Shown here in pieces: positions 38,749-46,940 of a stretch of 64,000 nucleotides of DNA (positions within the stretch are counted from its first letter, which is position 1; the number at the start of each line of letters is the position of its first letter). A program made the position numbers and the translations under genes. Below the pieces are notes generated by a model, which saw nothing but the letters and a program-made list of their open reading frames with translations, did not search any database and was not told where the DNA came from. This DNA comes from a virus, in IMG/VR virus record IMGVR_UViG_3300042731_006512, positions 64,001 to 128,000 of that record. One strand, given 5' to 3'.

Positions 38749-39336
38749 TTGAGACATTCATGGAAGGAAATAAAAAATAGCGAAGGTTATTATTCAAGTG
38801 CAGAATGTTCTAACTGCAAGAAGATTAGCACAAAAGAAAACTATAACGAAGATTGTCCAGGTTCGATTCAAAAGGACACAGCACTAAAATATGATAGTGG
38901 TGGAGATAAACTCAGCTGGTCTTTAATGCCTTACGATGGAGTAGAAGGTCTTTTAAGAGTAATGGAATATGGCAAGCGCAAATATACAGTATGTGGTGAT
39001 TGTGGTGCTCGAGTCTATAAAATAGAAACAAATAAAAGTGGCGAGATAGTATTAAACGAAGCACGTCTTTTAGATAAAGGCGGCGCGCCAACCAAAACTG
39101 AATGTCCAGATTGTGAATCAAAAAATATTGTAACAGGTTGTCATAACTGGAGAAAAGGATTTGCGTGGACAAGATTGATTGACAGTGCATATAGACATCT
39201 GACTTCTATTCTAAAGGGCGAGGATGTGGATTTTGAGAGCTTGGAACCACACGCATTCCATCTTACTTTTTGTGCTGCTACACTAGCGGAGCATTATACT
39301 CGACAGCTAGGAACTGATGATAGATTCAAATATTGA
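38749..39336 (+). CDS. dATP/dGTP diphosphohydrolase-like protein with zinc-ribbon insertion
   Basis: 195 aa from TTG 38749 (after AGGAGG). LKYDSGGDKLSWSLMPYDGVEGLLRVMEYGKRKY, HNWRKGFAWTRLIDSAYRHL, GEDVDFESLEPHAFHLTFC match the phage dGTP-diphosphohydrolase N-terminal-type all-helical family. Two CxxC pairs (CGDCG..., CPDCES) are inserted between the first two motifs. Likely trims a deoxynucleoside triphosphate pool during infection. Confidence 0.6.
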   Translation: MRHSWKEIKNSEGYYSSAECSNCKKISTKENYNEDCPGSIQKDTALKYDSGGDKLSWSLMPYDGVEGLLRVMEYGKRKYTVCGDCGARVYKIETNKSGEIVLNEARLLDKGGAPTKTECPDCESKNIVTGCHNWRKGFAWTRLIDSAYRHLTSILKGEDVDFESLEPHAFHLTFCAATLAEHYTRQLGTDDRFKY

Positions 39337-39372
39337 AAAGACCCTTACTTCAACACGAAGAAAGGAAAGACA

Positions 39373-39582
39373 ATGAGTGAAGAAACTAAACTAGACATAT
39401 TAGTTGGCCTTGCATTCTTTATTATCGCAATGACATTACTTATTGGAGGAGGTTTTTTAAAATATAAACAAGATCAACGAAAACAGCAGCTTTTAGAAAA
39501 ATGCATAGAAGCTGGTAATCCATTATCGGAATGTGGAGAACTACTAAATAATCGCGTAGTAATAAAAAGGACAAAAGAATAA
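39373..39582 (+). CDS. Membrane protein (69 aa)
   Basis: One membrane helix (VGLAFFIIAMTLLIGGGFL), charged Cys-containing tail. Good AAAGGAAAG site. Unknown. Confidence 0.5.
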   Translation: MSEETKLDILVGLAFFIIAMTLLIGGGFLKYKQDQRKQQLLEKCIEAGNPLSECGELLNNRVVIKRTKE

Positions 39583-39596
39583 GTGAGAAACTTAAG

Positions 39597-39785
39597 ATGG
39601 GCAAGACATTTAGACGAAATAATGAACATACTGCTAAGTTTTCCTCAAAGACGCGCAGGTCAAGAAGAAAACAACAACTGAAAGATTTTGAGCAGGATTG
39701 CTATGAAAACAGATTATTTGGACCCCAACCATATGCGCATACATCTAGAGACAGATATACGAGTGCTGAACGGCAGAATAGATGA
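39597..39785 (+). CDS. Small basic protein (62 aa)
   Basis: Highly basic (KTFRRNNEHTAKFSSKTRRSRRKQQLK) then aromatic (NRLFGPQPYAHTSRDRYTS). Overlaps the next gene in another frame. Possibly nucleic-acid binding by charge. Confidence 0.4.
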   Translation: MGKTFRRNNEHTAKFSSKTRRSRRKQQLKDFEQDCYENRLFGPQPYAHTSRDRYTSAERQNR

Positions 39786-39927
39786 GCTTACGCGAATACT
39801 TAATCAACAAAACAAAGTTGGACTGATTAATAGAGATGTTCTTTCTCGAGTTAGAGATTTGACACTAACGAGAGATAGATTAGCTTCTACATTAGAAACT
39901 ATCAAACAAGGAAAACTCGATGGATAG
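39703..39927 (+). CDS. Coiled-coil protein (74 aa)
   Basis: ATG 39703. MRIHLETDIRVLNGRIDELTRILNQQ, LSRVRDLTLTRDRLASTLE: two helices with heptad pattern. Overlaps genes on both sides. Unknown. Confidence 0.45.
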   Translation: MKTDYLDPNHMRIHLETDIRVLNGRIDELTRILNQQNKVGLINRDVLSRVRDLTLTRDRLASTLETIKQGKLDG

Positions 39928-40243
39928 CACAACAAAGAATATTCGTATTTCTTATTTGCGCGGGCACGACAGAAACATCCAAATAACTCTTGCCACTCGA
40001 GAGTTCGAGGGAAAAACATACTTTGGATTAGCTAAATATAATCCATCCGACAGACATACGATTAAAGTTCAACCAAGTAAAAAGTTTGGTAGAACAAAAG
40101 CTATAGAAAGGCTTTATGAAGCAGAACAGCTTCTTTACGATTGTACAGAAGAGTTTCTAGTGCTAGAAGGCGGAGTTGCTGGAGTAGCGAGTGATTCCTA
40201 TTTTCCTAAACTATGGGCAAAATATTTTTGGAATAGACAATAA
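39920..40243 (+). CDS. Hypothetical protein (107 aa)
   Basis: IRISYLRGHDRNIQITLATREFEGKTYFGLAKYN, a beta-rich start with His/Arg. Then a helix (FGRTKAIERLYEAEQLLYDC). Ends on the start of the next gene. Unknown. Confidence 0.5.
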   Translation: MDSTTKNIRISYLRGHDRNIQITLATREFEGKTYFGLAKYNPSDRHTIKVQPSKKFGRTKAIERLYEAEQLLYDCTEEFLVLEGGVAGVASDSYFPKLWAKYFWNRQ

Positions 40244-40575
40244 TGCAAAAACTAAAGTTTGGATGGAAAGTTGTCTTAAATATAAATGGACGTCTTAAGT
40301 CAGTTTGTCGCTTCTTTCATTCAAGTGTTGAGTACAAACTCTATCAAGCAGTGGAACCAAAAAGAGGTTATGGTCCACTCTGTGTATTTAGGACAAGACG
40401 GCAAGCACGAAGATTTAAAAAAGAGACTCATGAAGATTTCGTTCGTATATACCGTTGTGTATACTGGCCATCTTCGAAAAATCAGGTATGGAATCAATAT
40501 GGGTACCGACCCATTGGTGACTTACCAAATGGTACCGTTCTAGCAGACAGAGTCAAACTATTATATCAAGCTTAA
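40243..40575 (+). CDS. Small basic phage protein (110 aa)
   Basis: GWKVVLNINGRLKSV...YGPLCVFRTRRQARRFKKETH...IYRCVYWPS: this 'G.LcvF.t...A..F' layout recurs in many phages with no assigned role. Basic, possibly nucleic-acid binding. Confidence 0.5.
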   Translation: MQKLKFGWKVVLNINGRLKSVCRFFHSSVEYKLYQAVEPKRGYGPLCVFRTRRQARRFKKETHEDFVRIYRCVYWPSSKNQVWNQYGYRPIGDLPNGTVLADRVKLLYQA

Positions 40576-40586
40576 TGGGGTGAACA

Positions 40587-40829
40587 ATGTGCTCTTTTAT
40601 TGAAAGTAATACTGTTATTGCTTATGAATACTCTATATGGCTAAATAAAAGAATATATGGTTCTAAGAATAAACCAAAAGACCCACTATGGGTTAAAAAC
40701 TGGGAAAAGCTATTTGAAGACTCCTATGAAAGATGGCTGTTTAGTTCTTTTGTAGGCACGCGCGCTGGACAAAAATGGCTAACAACTGAGTTCGGAAGAC
40801 TATATTTGAAATGGCAGGAGGAAAGCTAA
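40587..40829 (+). CDS. Hypothetical protein (80 aa)
   Basis: Aromatic and charged (AYEYSIWLNKRIYGSKNKPKDPLWVKNWEKLF). Overlaps next ATG by one base (TAATG). Unknown. Confidence 0.5.
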   Translation: MCSFIESNTVIAYEYSIWLNKRIYGSKNKPKDPLWVKNWEKLFEDSYERWLFSSFVGTRAGQKWLTTEFGRLYLKWQEES

Positions 40830-40951
40830 TGGAAGAGTTGGTGGAGCTATTAGACAAGCTCGTTTTAGATATAGAGGAGATTAAGAAGTTACTAAAAGAC
40901 AAAAAGCTTGTGCCCAAAGAAGAAAAGAAAAAAGATATTTTTCACACGTAG
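40829..40951 (+). CDS. Small coiled-coil peptide (40 aa)
   Basis: MEELVELLDKLVLDIEEIKKLLKDKK then Lys-rich end. GGAGGAAAGC ribosome site. Unknown. Confidence 0.45.
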   Translation: MEELVELLDKLVLDIEEIKKLLKDKKLVPKEEKKKDIFHT

Positions 40952-40959
40952 GATTTTTT

Positions 40960-41178
40960 ATGCTGCGCGCACCTTCTAAACCTCAGTATGCTCGAGACCT
41001 AATACTCAACATTGATTCGATAGATACTATGAAAAAGGCGGTCGCGAATATAGACAAAAAAGCAGATAATAGCCCAGTAACTCTATTTCGTCTTCAGATA
41101 GAAAATATGGAGAAAGCGGTGGCTTCTTTGAAGAAAGAGGTCGAAAAAATGGAGAAAATAAATGACGAAGGGCGATGA
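40960..41178 (+). CDS. Helical protein (72 aa)
   Basis: Coiled helices (LQIENMEKAVASLKKEVEKMEK). Overlaps the next gene by 17 nt. Unknown. Confidence 0.45.
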   Translation: MLRAPSKPQYARDLILNIDSIDTMKKAVANIDKKADNSPVTLFRLQIENMEKAVASLKKEVEKMEKINDEGR

Positions 41179-41587
41179 GATAATAGCTCTTGAGACCCTA
41201 CAAGAAGCTATAGAACAAGATATAAAATACGGCAGGCTCGGCGATATGTTTTCACGCTATGATTATAATATGGAAGAAATTTCGAATATGGAAGATTGGA
41301 TATCTAATGTTGTAAAAGACTTGCCACGCATATTAGAACAAAATGAGCGTATGCAGACCGAGTTAAAAAACATCCGCTGCGAACTGATTTTACCCATAAC
41401 CTCTGTAAAAGATCGTATGGTTATGTCAGAAAGTATTACAGAAGCTTTAGGAGAAGAAGGTAGATTTACAGCTGATTTCAACCTAAGAAAAGGTTTTCTT
41501 TATAGAAGAGGAGAAAAAGATAGAGAATGTGGACATCCGCCAGCAGAGGCCTCGTTTGAATATATAGCTGGATATGAGGGATTATAA
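41162..41587 (+). CDS. Hypothetical protein (141 aa)
   Basis: Helical first part (ETLQEAIEQDIKYGRLGD; LPRILEQNERMQTELKNIR), then DFNLRKGFLYRRGEKDRECGHP. No motif. Its stop is 2 nt before the deaminase ATG. Confidence 0.5.
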   Translation: MTKGDEIIALETLQEAIEQDIKYGRLGDMFSRYDYNMEEISNMEDWISNVVKDLPRILEQNERMQTELKNIRCELILPITSVKDRMVMSESITEALGEEGRFTADFNLRKGFLYRRGEKDRECGHPPAEASFEYIAGYEGL

Positions 41588-41589
41588 AA

Positions 41590-41965
41590 ATGATTCATTT
41601 TCCTCGGAGGTTACTTCTATACTGCTATACTCGAAGCTAAAAAAGGAGACTATCGTCATCGACACGGCGCAGTTCTTTTAAAAAACAAAAGAATAATATC
41701 TGTTGGTAGAAATCGCCCAGGAGTAACCAGTAAATATTTCTATCATCGATGGAATCTTAGAGATACTCACGCTGAAGTTGATGCTCTAATAAAAGCAAAC
41801 TTCTCGCCTGCTGATTCTATACTTGTTATTAGACTACACGCAAAGAGCACTCGGTTAATGAATAGTAAGCCTTGCCTTTCCTGTAGGGCTATTTTAAAAC
41901 AGTTTGGCATTAGAAAAGTATATTATTCTAATAAGCAAGGAAGTATTTCAAAAATGGAGATATAG
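41590..41965 (+). CDS. Deoxycytidylate/cytidine deaminase-like protein requiring a frameshift or non-standard start
   Basis: Frame ...TAILEAKKGDYRHRHGAVLLKNKRIISVGRN...RDTHAEVDALIKANF...KPCLSCRAILKQFGIRKVYYS has the zinc deaminase motifs H-A-E and P-C-x2-C. No ATG opens it; a TGA lies at 41591-41593. An ATG at 41590 reads MIHF in frame 0; a +1 slip at TTT-C gives MIHF-LGGYFYTAILEAKK, a good deaminase N-terminus. Alternatives are ATT start at 41597 or a sequencing error. Short deaminases of this type act on dCMP or free bases/nucleosides. Confidence 0.6.
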
Positions 41966-42006
41966 AACAACTGCAATATTTTCTTTTTCTAAAGAAAGGG
42001 CTTTCA

Positions 42007-42492
42007 ATGGGTGATGAACGTAGAGGACCTCTTTTTGCCAAGTTCATAGTAAAACAGTTTCCTAAAGTATCTTCTGTCTTAGATATTGCTGGTGGTAAAG
42101 GGCAAGTCGCGCGTAGTCTTGCAAACAAAGGTATTTCAGTTCACGTAATAGACGCAAAACCAAGGTTAGAGGGCAGACAACATCCTAAAATCTCATATCA
42201 ATCTGGATTTTTTACATCCAGTACAACATTGCGCCAACATGTGAAGCCAGATTTAGTAGTGGGAATGCATCCAGATGAAGCGACAACAGAAATAATAGAG
42301 TTTGCTTGCAAACATAGACTTCCATTTGCGGTTGTTCCTTGTTGTATAAAAGGAAAATACAGCGCAGGAATAAATGGATACAAAGATTGGATAAAAAAGC
42401 TGAAATCTCTAGCTATAGGTTACGACTTGAATGAGTACCAACTAAAGATGAGAGGTAAAAATCTTGTTTTATACGGCCGGCCGCGGCGATAA
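42007..42492 (+). CDS. SAM-dependent methyltransferase, TRM13/METTL25-like motif set
   Basis: 161 aa. VLDIAGGKGQVARSLANKGISVHVID is Rossmann motif I plus the acidic residue. DLVVGMHPDEATTEIIEFA and FAVVPCCIKGKY resemble the 'GLHxCGxLt ... vPCC' signature of TRM13-like RNA methyltransferases and relatives. Acceptor is unknown; an RNA substrate would fit. Ends near a GGCCGGCCGCGG string. ATG follows AAAGGGCTTTCA. Confidence 0.6.
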   Translation: MGDERRGPLFAKFIVKQFPKVSSVLDIAGGKGQVARSLANKGISVHVIDAKPRLEGRQHPKISYQSGFFTSSTTLRQHVKPDLVVGMHPDEATTEIIEFACKHRLPFAVVPCCIKGKYSAGINGYKDWIKKLKSLAIGYDLNEYQLKMRGKNLVLYGRPRR

Positions 42493-42505
42493 AGGAGAAA
42501 AACAA

Positions 42506-42832
42506 ATGGATATGAACGAGTATCAAGAAAAAGCACTATCTACAGCCATCTATCCAGAAGATATGGCTCTCCCATACTGTGTAATGAAGCTTGCTGGTGA
42601 GTGTGGTGAGTTGTCAGAAAAAGTCGCTAAAGCATATCGTGATGAAAGGGGATATTTCAGCCCAGAGCGTATACTTGCTATTAAAAAAGAGCACGGGGAT
42701 ATTTTATGGTATTTAGCTAATATTGCTGAGCTTTTAGGATTTACTATGTCTGATTCAGCGAAAGTTAATATTACTAAGCTTGCTGACAGAAAAGCTCGTG
42801 GTGTCCTTCATGGCGATGGCGATTCAAGGTAG
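42506..42832 (+). CDS. MazG-like nucleotide pyrophosphohydrolase
   Basis: 108 aa from ATG 42506. YQEKALSTAIYPEDMALPYCVMKLAGECGELSEKVAKAYRD, KEHGDILWYLANIAELLGF: the all-alpha NTP pyrophosphohydrolase (MazG/dUTPase-2) pattern E..GEL.EK...E..DiLWY. Splits (d)NTP or alarmone to monophosphate. Common in phages; may prevent ppGpp build-up or clean nucleotide pools. Confidence 0.8.
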   Translation: MDMNEYQEKALSTAIYPEDMALPYCVMKLAGECGELSEKVAKAYRDERGYFSPERILAIKKEHGDILWYLANIAELLGFTMSDSAKVNITKLADRKARGVLHGDGDSR

Positions 42833-42837
42833 AAAAA

Positions 42838-43068
42838 ATGGAACACTGTACCACTTCAATAATCCAAGATGACCTATCTGAACTTTTTGAAGAAAACGAT
42901 TTTTCTGCAGAAATAGTGGACGACTTAATAACAAAGATTAAGAATGCGATTCGTTCACTGGAGGATTTAAAGCTGGCTGGACAAGGCACTATTCATTTTT
43001 ATGAAGAAGTGGAAAACAAAAGCCCACAACTAGAAAGAGCACTCAAACAACTAGAAAGGTTGATATAA
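42838..43068 (+). CDS. Hypothetical helical acidic protein (76 aa)
   Basis: DDLSELFEENDFSAEIVDDLITKIKNAIRSLEDLKL: helical, no motif. Unknown. Confidence 0.5.
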   Translation: MEHCTTSIIQDDLSELFEENDFSAEIVDDLITKIKNAIRSLEDLKLAGQGTIHFYEEVENKSPQLERALKQLERLI

Positions 43069-43079
43069 AGGAGAAAGCC

Positions 43080-44096
43080 TTGCTAGAATCAACAAGAAAC
43101 AGAATACTTAATACTATAAATGACTTTGCCGATAGATGCTATGACATAAGCTTAGATTCAGAAAGTTTAATACCAATAGTGAATGGTAAGCTCGAGTTCT
43201 GTTATAAGAAAGAAGATAAACAAGAAAGTGTAGTTTCGAGTCCATCAGCAGAAAGCCAGTTTCTTACTAAAATATCGGTGCCAGTAAACTTCTTTCATCG
43301 TTGCTCCACGAGCTTACAGCAGCAAATACTGGACTATTTCAACAAAAACAGAGATTATCTCCTTCGTTGTGTAACAAACAATGAAAAAGAAGATTCTTGT
43401 AGAGCAGTGCTATCTCCTATATTTACAACCAACTATGACAATAAACTAATATTTCCGGTTATACTGCAAGCGCTTCAGGATATAGATGTATCTCTACGTA
43501 ACTTTCTACTTGACCCACTTCTTACTCGCCTAGAACTGACACTAAATAACTCCACAGTTAACTATGAAAATATAAAGCTGACTCCTGGTATAATGATAAC
43601 TAATAGTGAGACTGGACACTCATCTCTTTGGATAGAGCCGATTGTTGTAATAAATAACTCCTATTTTCTAGCTTCAAGAAGACATATCCGTTCTGAAATG
43701 CCATCTTTTAGGCGTATACACAAGGGTAGCGGAGTATCTCTCGAGCAAATATCTTTGACTGTTTCTGAGGCTGTCAAGGCTTCTCAAGTTGGTGTAGTTC
43801 AATATATGGAACTAAAAAATACGCCAGTTAAGGTAGAAAAAGCAGTAGATTTTGTTTCTTCTTTGGATGCGTTGCCAAAAAGATTTGTTGGTATTTTTGA
43901 AGATGAATGGAAACGAGAACAAGAACTGAAAAAAGACAGGGTATTAAGAGATATTTTAACAGCAGCAAAGGAGTTACCAATACTCAACCAGATAGCTATT
44001 GAACAAGCTACTGGCAGTTGGGTAGGTATTTTTGAAAAATATACAAGTAGATTGGCTAAGATACAGCAATCTATAGGAGAGTTGAATGCATCTTAA
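43080..44096 (+). CDS. Hypothetical protein (338 aa)
   Basis: TTG start with AAAGGAG. Mixed alpha/beta, central VILQALQDIDVSLRNFLLDPLLTRLELTLNN, then GHSSLWIEPIVVINNSYFLASRRHIR and a helical C-terminus. No signature motif. It overlaps the 44086 gene and probably acts with it. Confidence 0.5.
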   Translation: MLESTRNRILNTINDFADRCYDISLDSESLIPIVNGKLEFCYKKEDKQESVVSSPSAESQFLTKISVPVNFFHRCSTSLQQQILDYFNKNRDYLLRCVTNNEKEDSCRAVLSPIFTTNYDNKLIFPVILQALQDIDVSLRNFLLDPLLTRLELTLNNSTVNYENIKLTPGIMITNSETGHSSLWIEPIVVINNSYFLASRRHIRSEMPSFRRIHKGSGVSLEQISLTVSEAVKASQVGVVQYMELKNTPVKVEKAVDFVSSLDALPKRFVGIFEDEWKREQELKKDRVLRDILTAAKELPILNQIAIEQATGSWVGIFEKYTSRLAKIQQSIGELNAS

Positions 44097-44439
44097 CTTA
44101 GATTTTATTCAAAAAGAACTTGCCAGTCTTGCAACAGCTATTCTTACTTCAAAACAAGAAACAGAAATGATTACTCTACCTTTAGAAATACCTAGGCAGT
44201 TGATTAATATAGCTGTCTATATTGGTCAACAAAGTGGTAAATCAAGAGATGAAGTGCTTTCAGAAATGTGTCTGAATAATCTAAACTCGTCTATCTCTGA
44301 GTTGGTAGGTAAAAATCCTCCCAATGAAATGAGTTCTTTAAATAATAAAATGAACGAGTTAACAGATGTTATGAGCTCGTTTACTTCAATAGTGGATAAG
44401 TTGAACTCTTTGCAAATGAATCTAGGAGAAAATAAATGA
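44086..44439 (+). CDS. Hypothetical helical protein (117 aa)
   Basis: LPLEIPRQLINIAVYIGQQSGKSRDEVLSEMCLNNLN recalls a ribbon-helix-helix-like opening; the rest is Asn/Ser-rich helix (NNKMNELTDVMSSFTSIVDKL). Overlaps both neighbours. Confidence 0.45.
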   Translation: MHLNLDFIQKELASLATAILTSKQETEMITLPLEIPRQLINIAVYIGQQSGKSRDEVLSEMCLNNLNSSISELVGKNPPNEMSSLNNKMNELTDVMSSFTSIVDKLNSLQMNLGENK

Positions 44440-44609
44440 ATAAAAAAGAGATTTTAGACTTACTGTCAGACTTGGCTAAGGCTGCTTGTGAAGTTCTCGG
44501 TAAGCTCGTAGTAAAGCTTGTTGAAAAGTTTCCATTCTTAGTTTCCTATCTGACGCCCTTTTTGATTGGCGCGCAAGATTTGAATAAATCGCTATGCCTA
44601 ACAGAATAA
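44436..44609 (+). CDS. Small membrane-leaning helix protein (57 aa)
   Basis: MNKKEILDLLSDLAKAACEVLGKLVVKLVEKFPFLVSYLTPFLIG is amphipathic to hydrophobic; may bind membrane. Overlaps the next gene by 16 nt. Confidence 0.45.
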   Translation: MNKKEILDLLSDLAKAACEVLGKLVVKLVEKFPFLVSYLTPFLIGAQDLNKSLCLTE

Positions 44610-44875
44610 CCTTTACAAAGCACACAGTCTCATACTTGTGCCCAGTTTGTAGCTCCCGAATAAATCGAGAAGTTCTGTATCCAGACCCAAAGAACTATAG
44701 TCATAAAGACCATTCGGTAATAATATCAACCTGGTGCAGTCGGTGTGAAGCAATACACGAATATGAGATATCTATTAATGATCTGAAAAAGGGAGGATAT
44801 AGAATAAGCACAAAATACTTTTTGCTTAATCACGAAAGATTTAATAGACGGCTGAGACTGAAAGTCAGCCACTAA
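44594..44875 (+). CDS. Zinc-ribbon protein (93 aa)
   Basis: CPVCSSRINRE ... TWCSRCEAIHEYEI gives two CxxC pairs about 40 residues apart, a zinc ribbon. Unknown role, basic C-terminus (RFNRRLRLKVSH). Confidence 0.55.
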   Translation: MPNRITFTKHTVSYLCPVCSSRINREVLYPDPKNYSHKDHSVIISTWCSRCEAIHEYEISINDLKKGGYRISTKYFLLNHERFNRRLRLKVSH

Positions 44876-44889
44876 AAAGGAGAAACCTT

Positions 44890-45270
44890 ATGGGAAGAGA
44901 TGTCAATCGTGTATTTATTCAAGGGCGAGTGAAAAGACCTATCGAGCTAAGAGAATGTCCAGACGGCAAGCCTGTTGCTGATTTTGTTCTTGTTTCAAAT
45001 CGCCGACAGTTGTCAAAAGATGACCCTGATAGGCCGAAGTTTGCAGTAAGTGTAAAGGTGACTGTTTGGAACGAAGATGCTCTTTATTGGAGTGGCGAAC
45101 GTATGATCGAGCCATTAGAAAAGGGTGATGAGGTTATGGTCGAGGGACAGCTATTTTCCGATGACTTTGAACCAAAGGGCACAGGTCAAAAAACTTCTGG
45201 AAGACTAAGAATAGACAATGCTAATATTAAGCTAATGAAGCGAGCACGAAGGGATTCTGACTCTGAGTAA
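44890..45270 (+). CDS. Single-stranded DNA-binding protein 3 (divergent)
   Basis: 126 aa. VNRVFIQGRVKRPIELRECPDGKPVADFVLVSNRRQ, KVTVWNEDALYW, PLEKGDEVMVEGQLFSDDF: SSB-like OB fold, more diverged than the other two. C-terminus RRDSDSE is acidic. May coat a different ssDNA form or serve a recombination role. Confidence 0.7.
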   Translation: MGRDVNRVFIQGRVKRPIELRECPDGKPVADFVLVSNRRQLSKDDPDRPKFAVSVKVTVWNEDALYWSGERMIEPLEKGDEVMVEGQLFSDDFEPKGTGQKTSGRLRIDNANIKLMKRARRDSDSE

Positions 45271-45282
45271 CTGGGAGTAACT

Positions 45283-46074
45283 ATGTTTAAACCTAAACTG
45301 TCTGGAATAGAACTCTTTTTTATTGCATCATCTATTCTTTATCTTTTAACTTTTTGCGGATATTCTTTGACTGTTTACTCTTTAGAAACTGAACTGAAAG
45401 CTTCCGTATCTCGAACCGAAATATTAAGTAATCAACTTGAGGTTTTGCAGCAGCAACAGAAAAGTTTCAAACAAAAGACATTTTTGGATTTTACTGCTGC
45501 TCAAAAACAAAGAGATTCATTGTCTAATAGAACTTTAGTGCTTGAATCCTCACTTGATAGTCATGAAACTCGCTGGGCACGTATTAAGTTAATAAGAGAT
45601 GCTATAAAGGAAGTCTCTACATTAAATCTTCCAGTCGACGAACGTACACTTATAGCTTCTGCAGTCGTAGATTATTCTGATGAATATGATGTCGCACCAA
45701 GTCTTGTATTAGGAGTTATTCGACAAGAGTCAAACTTCTACTCTCGAGCTATTTCTAAGGCCGATGCCAAAGGTATTATGCAGATATTACAGTCAACTTC
45801 AAACGACATTCGCTCTTGGTTAGGAGTTAAACACTATAGTTGGTCAAATCCAAATCAAAATATTCGCTTTGGAACTTTATATCTGGCGCGCATGCTTGCT
45901 GCTTTTGAAGGAAACGAAACTCTTGCCGTAGCAAGTTATAACTGTGGTGCTGTATGTGTTGAACACGTAAGAGCTGGAACTTGGCGAGCATATCCAGTAG
46001 AAACACAAGATTATATAGAGAAAGTTGCTCGATGGAAGACCCAGTTCGAATCACTGGGTGTAACTTGGAGATAA
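45283..46074 (+). CDS. Lytic transglycosylase (SLT domain), membrane-anchored
   Basis: 263 aa. N-terminal membrane segment (LFFIASSILYLLTFCGYSL), coiled coil (about 35-95), then SLT: LGVIRQE149SNFYSRAISKADAKGIMQI, NIRFGTLYLARMLAAF, AVASYNCGA. E149 is the catalytic Glu, cleaving peptidoglycan between MurNAc and GlcNAc. Likely cell-envelope opening, for release or wall remodelling. The coiled coil may multimerise it. Confidence 0.85.
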   Translation: MFKPKLSGIELFFIASSILYLLTFCGYSLTVYSLETELKASVSRTEILSNQLEVLQQQQKSFKQKTFLDFTAAQKQRDSLSNRTLVLESSLDSHETRWARIKLIRDAIKEVSTLNLPVDERTLIASAVVDYSDEYDVAPSLVLGVIRQESNFYSRAISKADAKGIMQILQSTSNDIRSWLGVKHYSWSNPNQNIRFGTLYLARMLAAFEGNETLAVASYNCGAVCVEHVRAGTWRAYPVETQDYIEKVARWKTQFESLGVTWR

Positions 46075-46103
46075 AACAATAAAAACAAAAAAAGGAGGAA
46101 ACG

Positions 46104-46370
46104 ATGGCACGCAAAAAGGTAACCGTAAGTAAGAAGACTGTCGAAAGAAAGGTAGTCAAAGTAGAAGAGGCAGTATGTAAGGTTTTAAGCATTCCACTGA
46201 AAGGGAAAAGGCGAAACAATCTCGAAGTAGAAATCGGATGTTGGGATGAGATGTCAGAAAAAATGGCTCTAGATGGGGTTCTTTTCAGAATGCCTTGCGG
46301 AGATTCGTTTGTCTGTTCGAGAGAAGACGCTAAGCTTATCGGAGAAACTTTAATAAAGCATCTAAACTAA
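46104..46370 (+). CDS. Hypothetical protein with basic N-terminus (88 aa)
   Basis: MARKKVTVSKKTVERKVVKVEE then EIGCWDEMSEKMALDGVLFRMPCGDSF. AGGAGG ribosome site. Adjacent to the SpoVG-like gene; unknown. Confidence 0.5.
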   Translation: MARKKVTVSKKTVERKVVKVEEAVCKVLSIPLKGKRRNNLEVEIGCWDEMSEKMALDGVLFRMPCGDSFVCSREDAKLIGETLIKHLN

Positions 46371-46382
46371 AGGAGAAAAACT

Positions 46383-46709
46383 ATGTCAGAGGTAATAACA
46401 GAAGTCCGAGTATATCCACTTTCAAAGCCAGCTGGAACGCTACTGGCTAATGCTTCTATTACAGTAGCGGGTGCCTTTGCTATTAAGGTAAAAGTTGTCG
46501 AGACAAGCAAAGGAAAAATGGTTAGTGTGCCAAGCCAAAGGTATGAAAAGGACGGAGAGGCAAAATATTCGGATCTAGCTTTCCCGATTACTCAAGCAGC
46601 CAGAGAAGAGATGATCGAAAAGGTAATAGCTGAGTATGAGAAACAGGTTGAAGGCGGTTCTTCAAATAGTTCCTCGAAAAAGAAGAAGGGCAGTGGTTTG
46701 CCGTTTTAG
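46383..46709 (+). CDS. SpoVG-like DNA-binding protein with GLPF tail
   Basis: 108 aa. ITEVRVYPLSKPAGTLLANASITVAGAFAIKVKVVET...VSVPSQRY and a helix close to SpoVG (VG motif, small DNA/RNA-binding regulator of Firmicutes and others). Tail SSSKKKKGSGLPF ends like an SSB C-terminal tip (IPF). That could recruit SSB-binding proteins. AAAGGAG ribosome site. Confidence 0.7.
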   Translation: MSEVITEVRVYPLSKPAGTLLANASITVAGAFAIKVKVVETSKGKMVSVPSQRYEKDGEAKYSDLAFPITQAAREEMIEKVIAEYEKQVEGGSSNSSSKKKKGSGLPF

Positions 46710-46718
46710 AGGTAAAGA

Positions 46719-46940
46719 ATGAGAGTAGAGTCTATTTCTTCAGATCAAAAAGTTAAGTTCGAAGATATCCGTATAGGAGAGTGCTTTTGGGCAGGCGACC
46801 ATTTGTATATCAGAGTAGAAGATTTTGCAGCCAAAGCTGTAAATCTAAGAACTGGTCATTTACATTGCCTTTATTGGAATCAACTCGTATTACCAGAGCC
46901 ACGAGCGAAAATAATCTTTGACCAGGGGTATCAGAAGTGA
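46719..46940 (+). CDS. Small beta-module protein (73 aa)
   Basis: VKFEDIRIGECFWAGDHLYIRVEDFAAKAVNLRTGHL: same small phage module as 17060 and 20036. Tandem with the next gene. Overlap TGA/GTG. Confidence 0.5.
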   Translation: MRVESISSDQKVKFEDIRIGECFWAGDHLYIRVEDFAAKAVNLRTGHLHCLYWNQLVLPEPRAKIIFDQGYQK

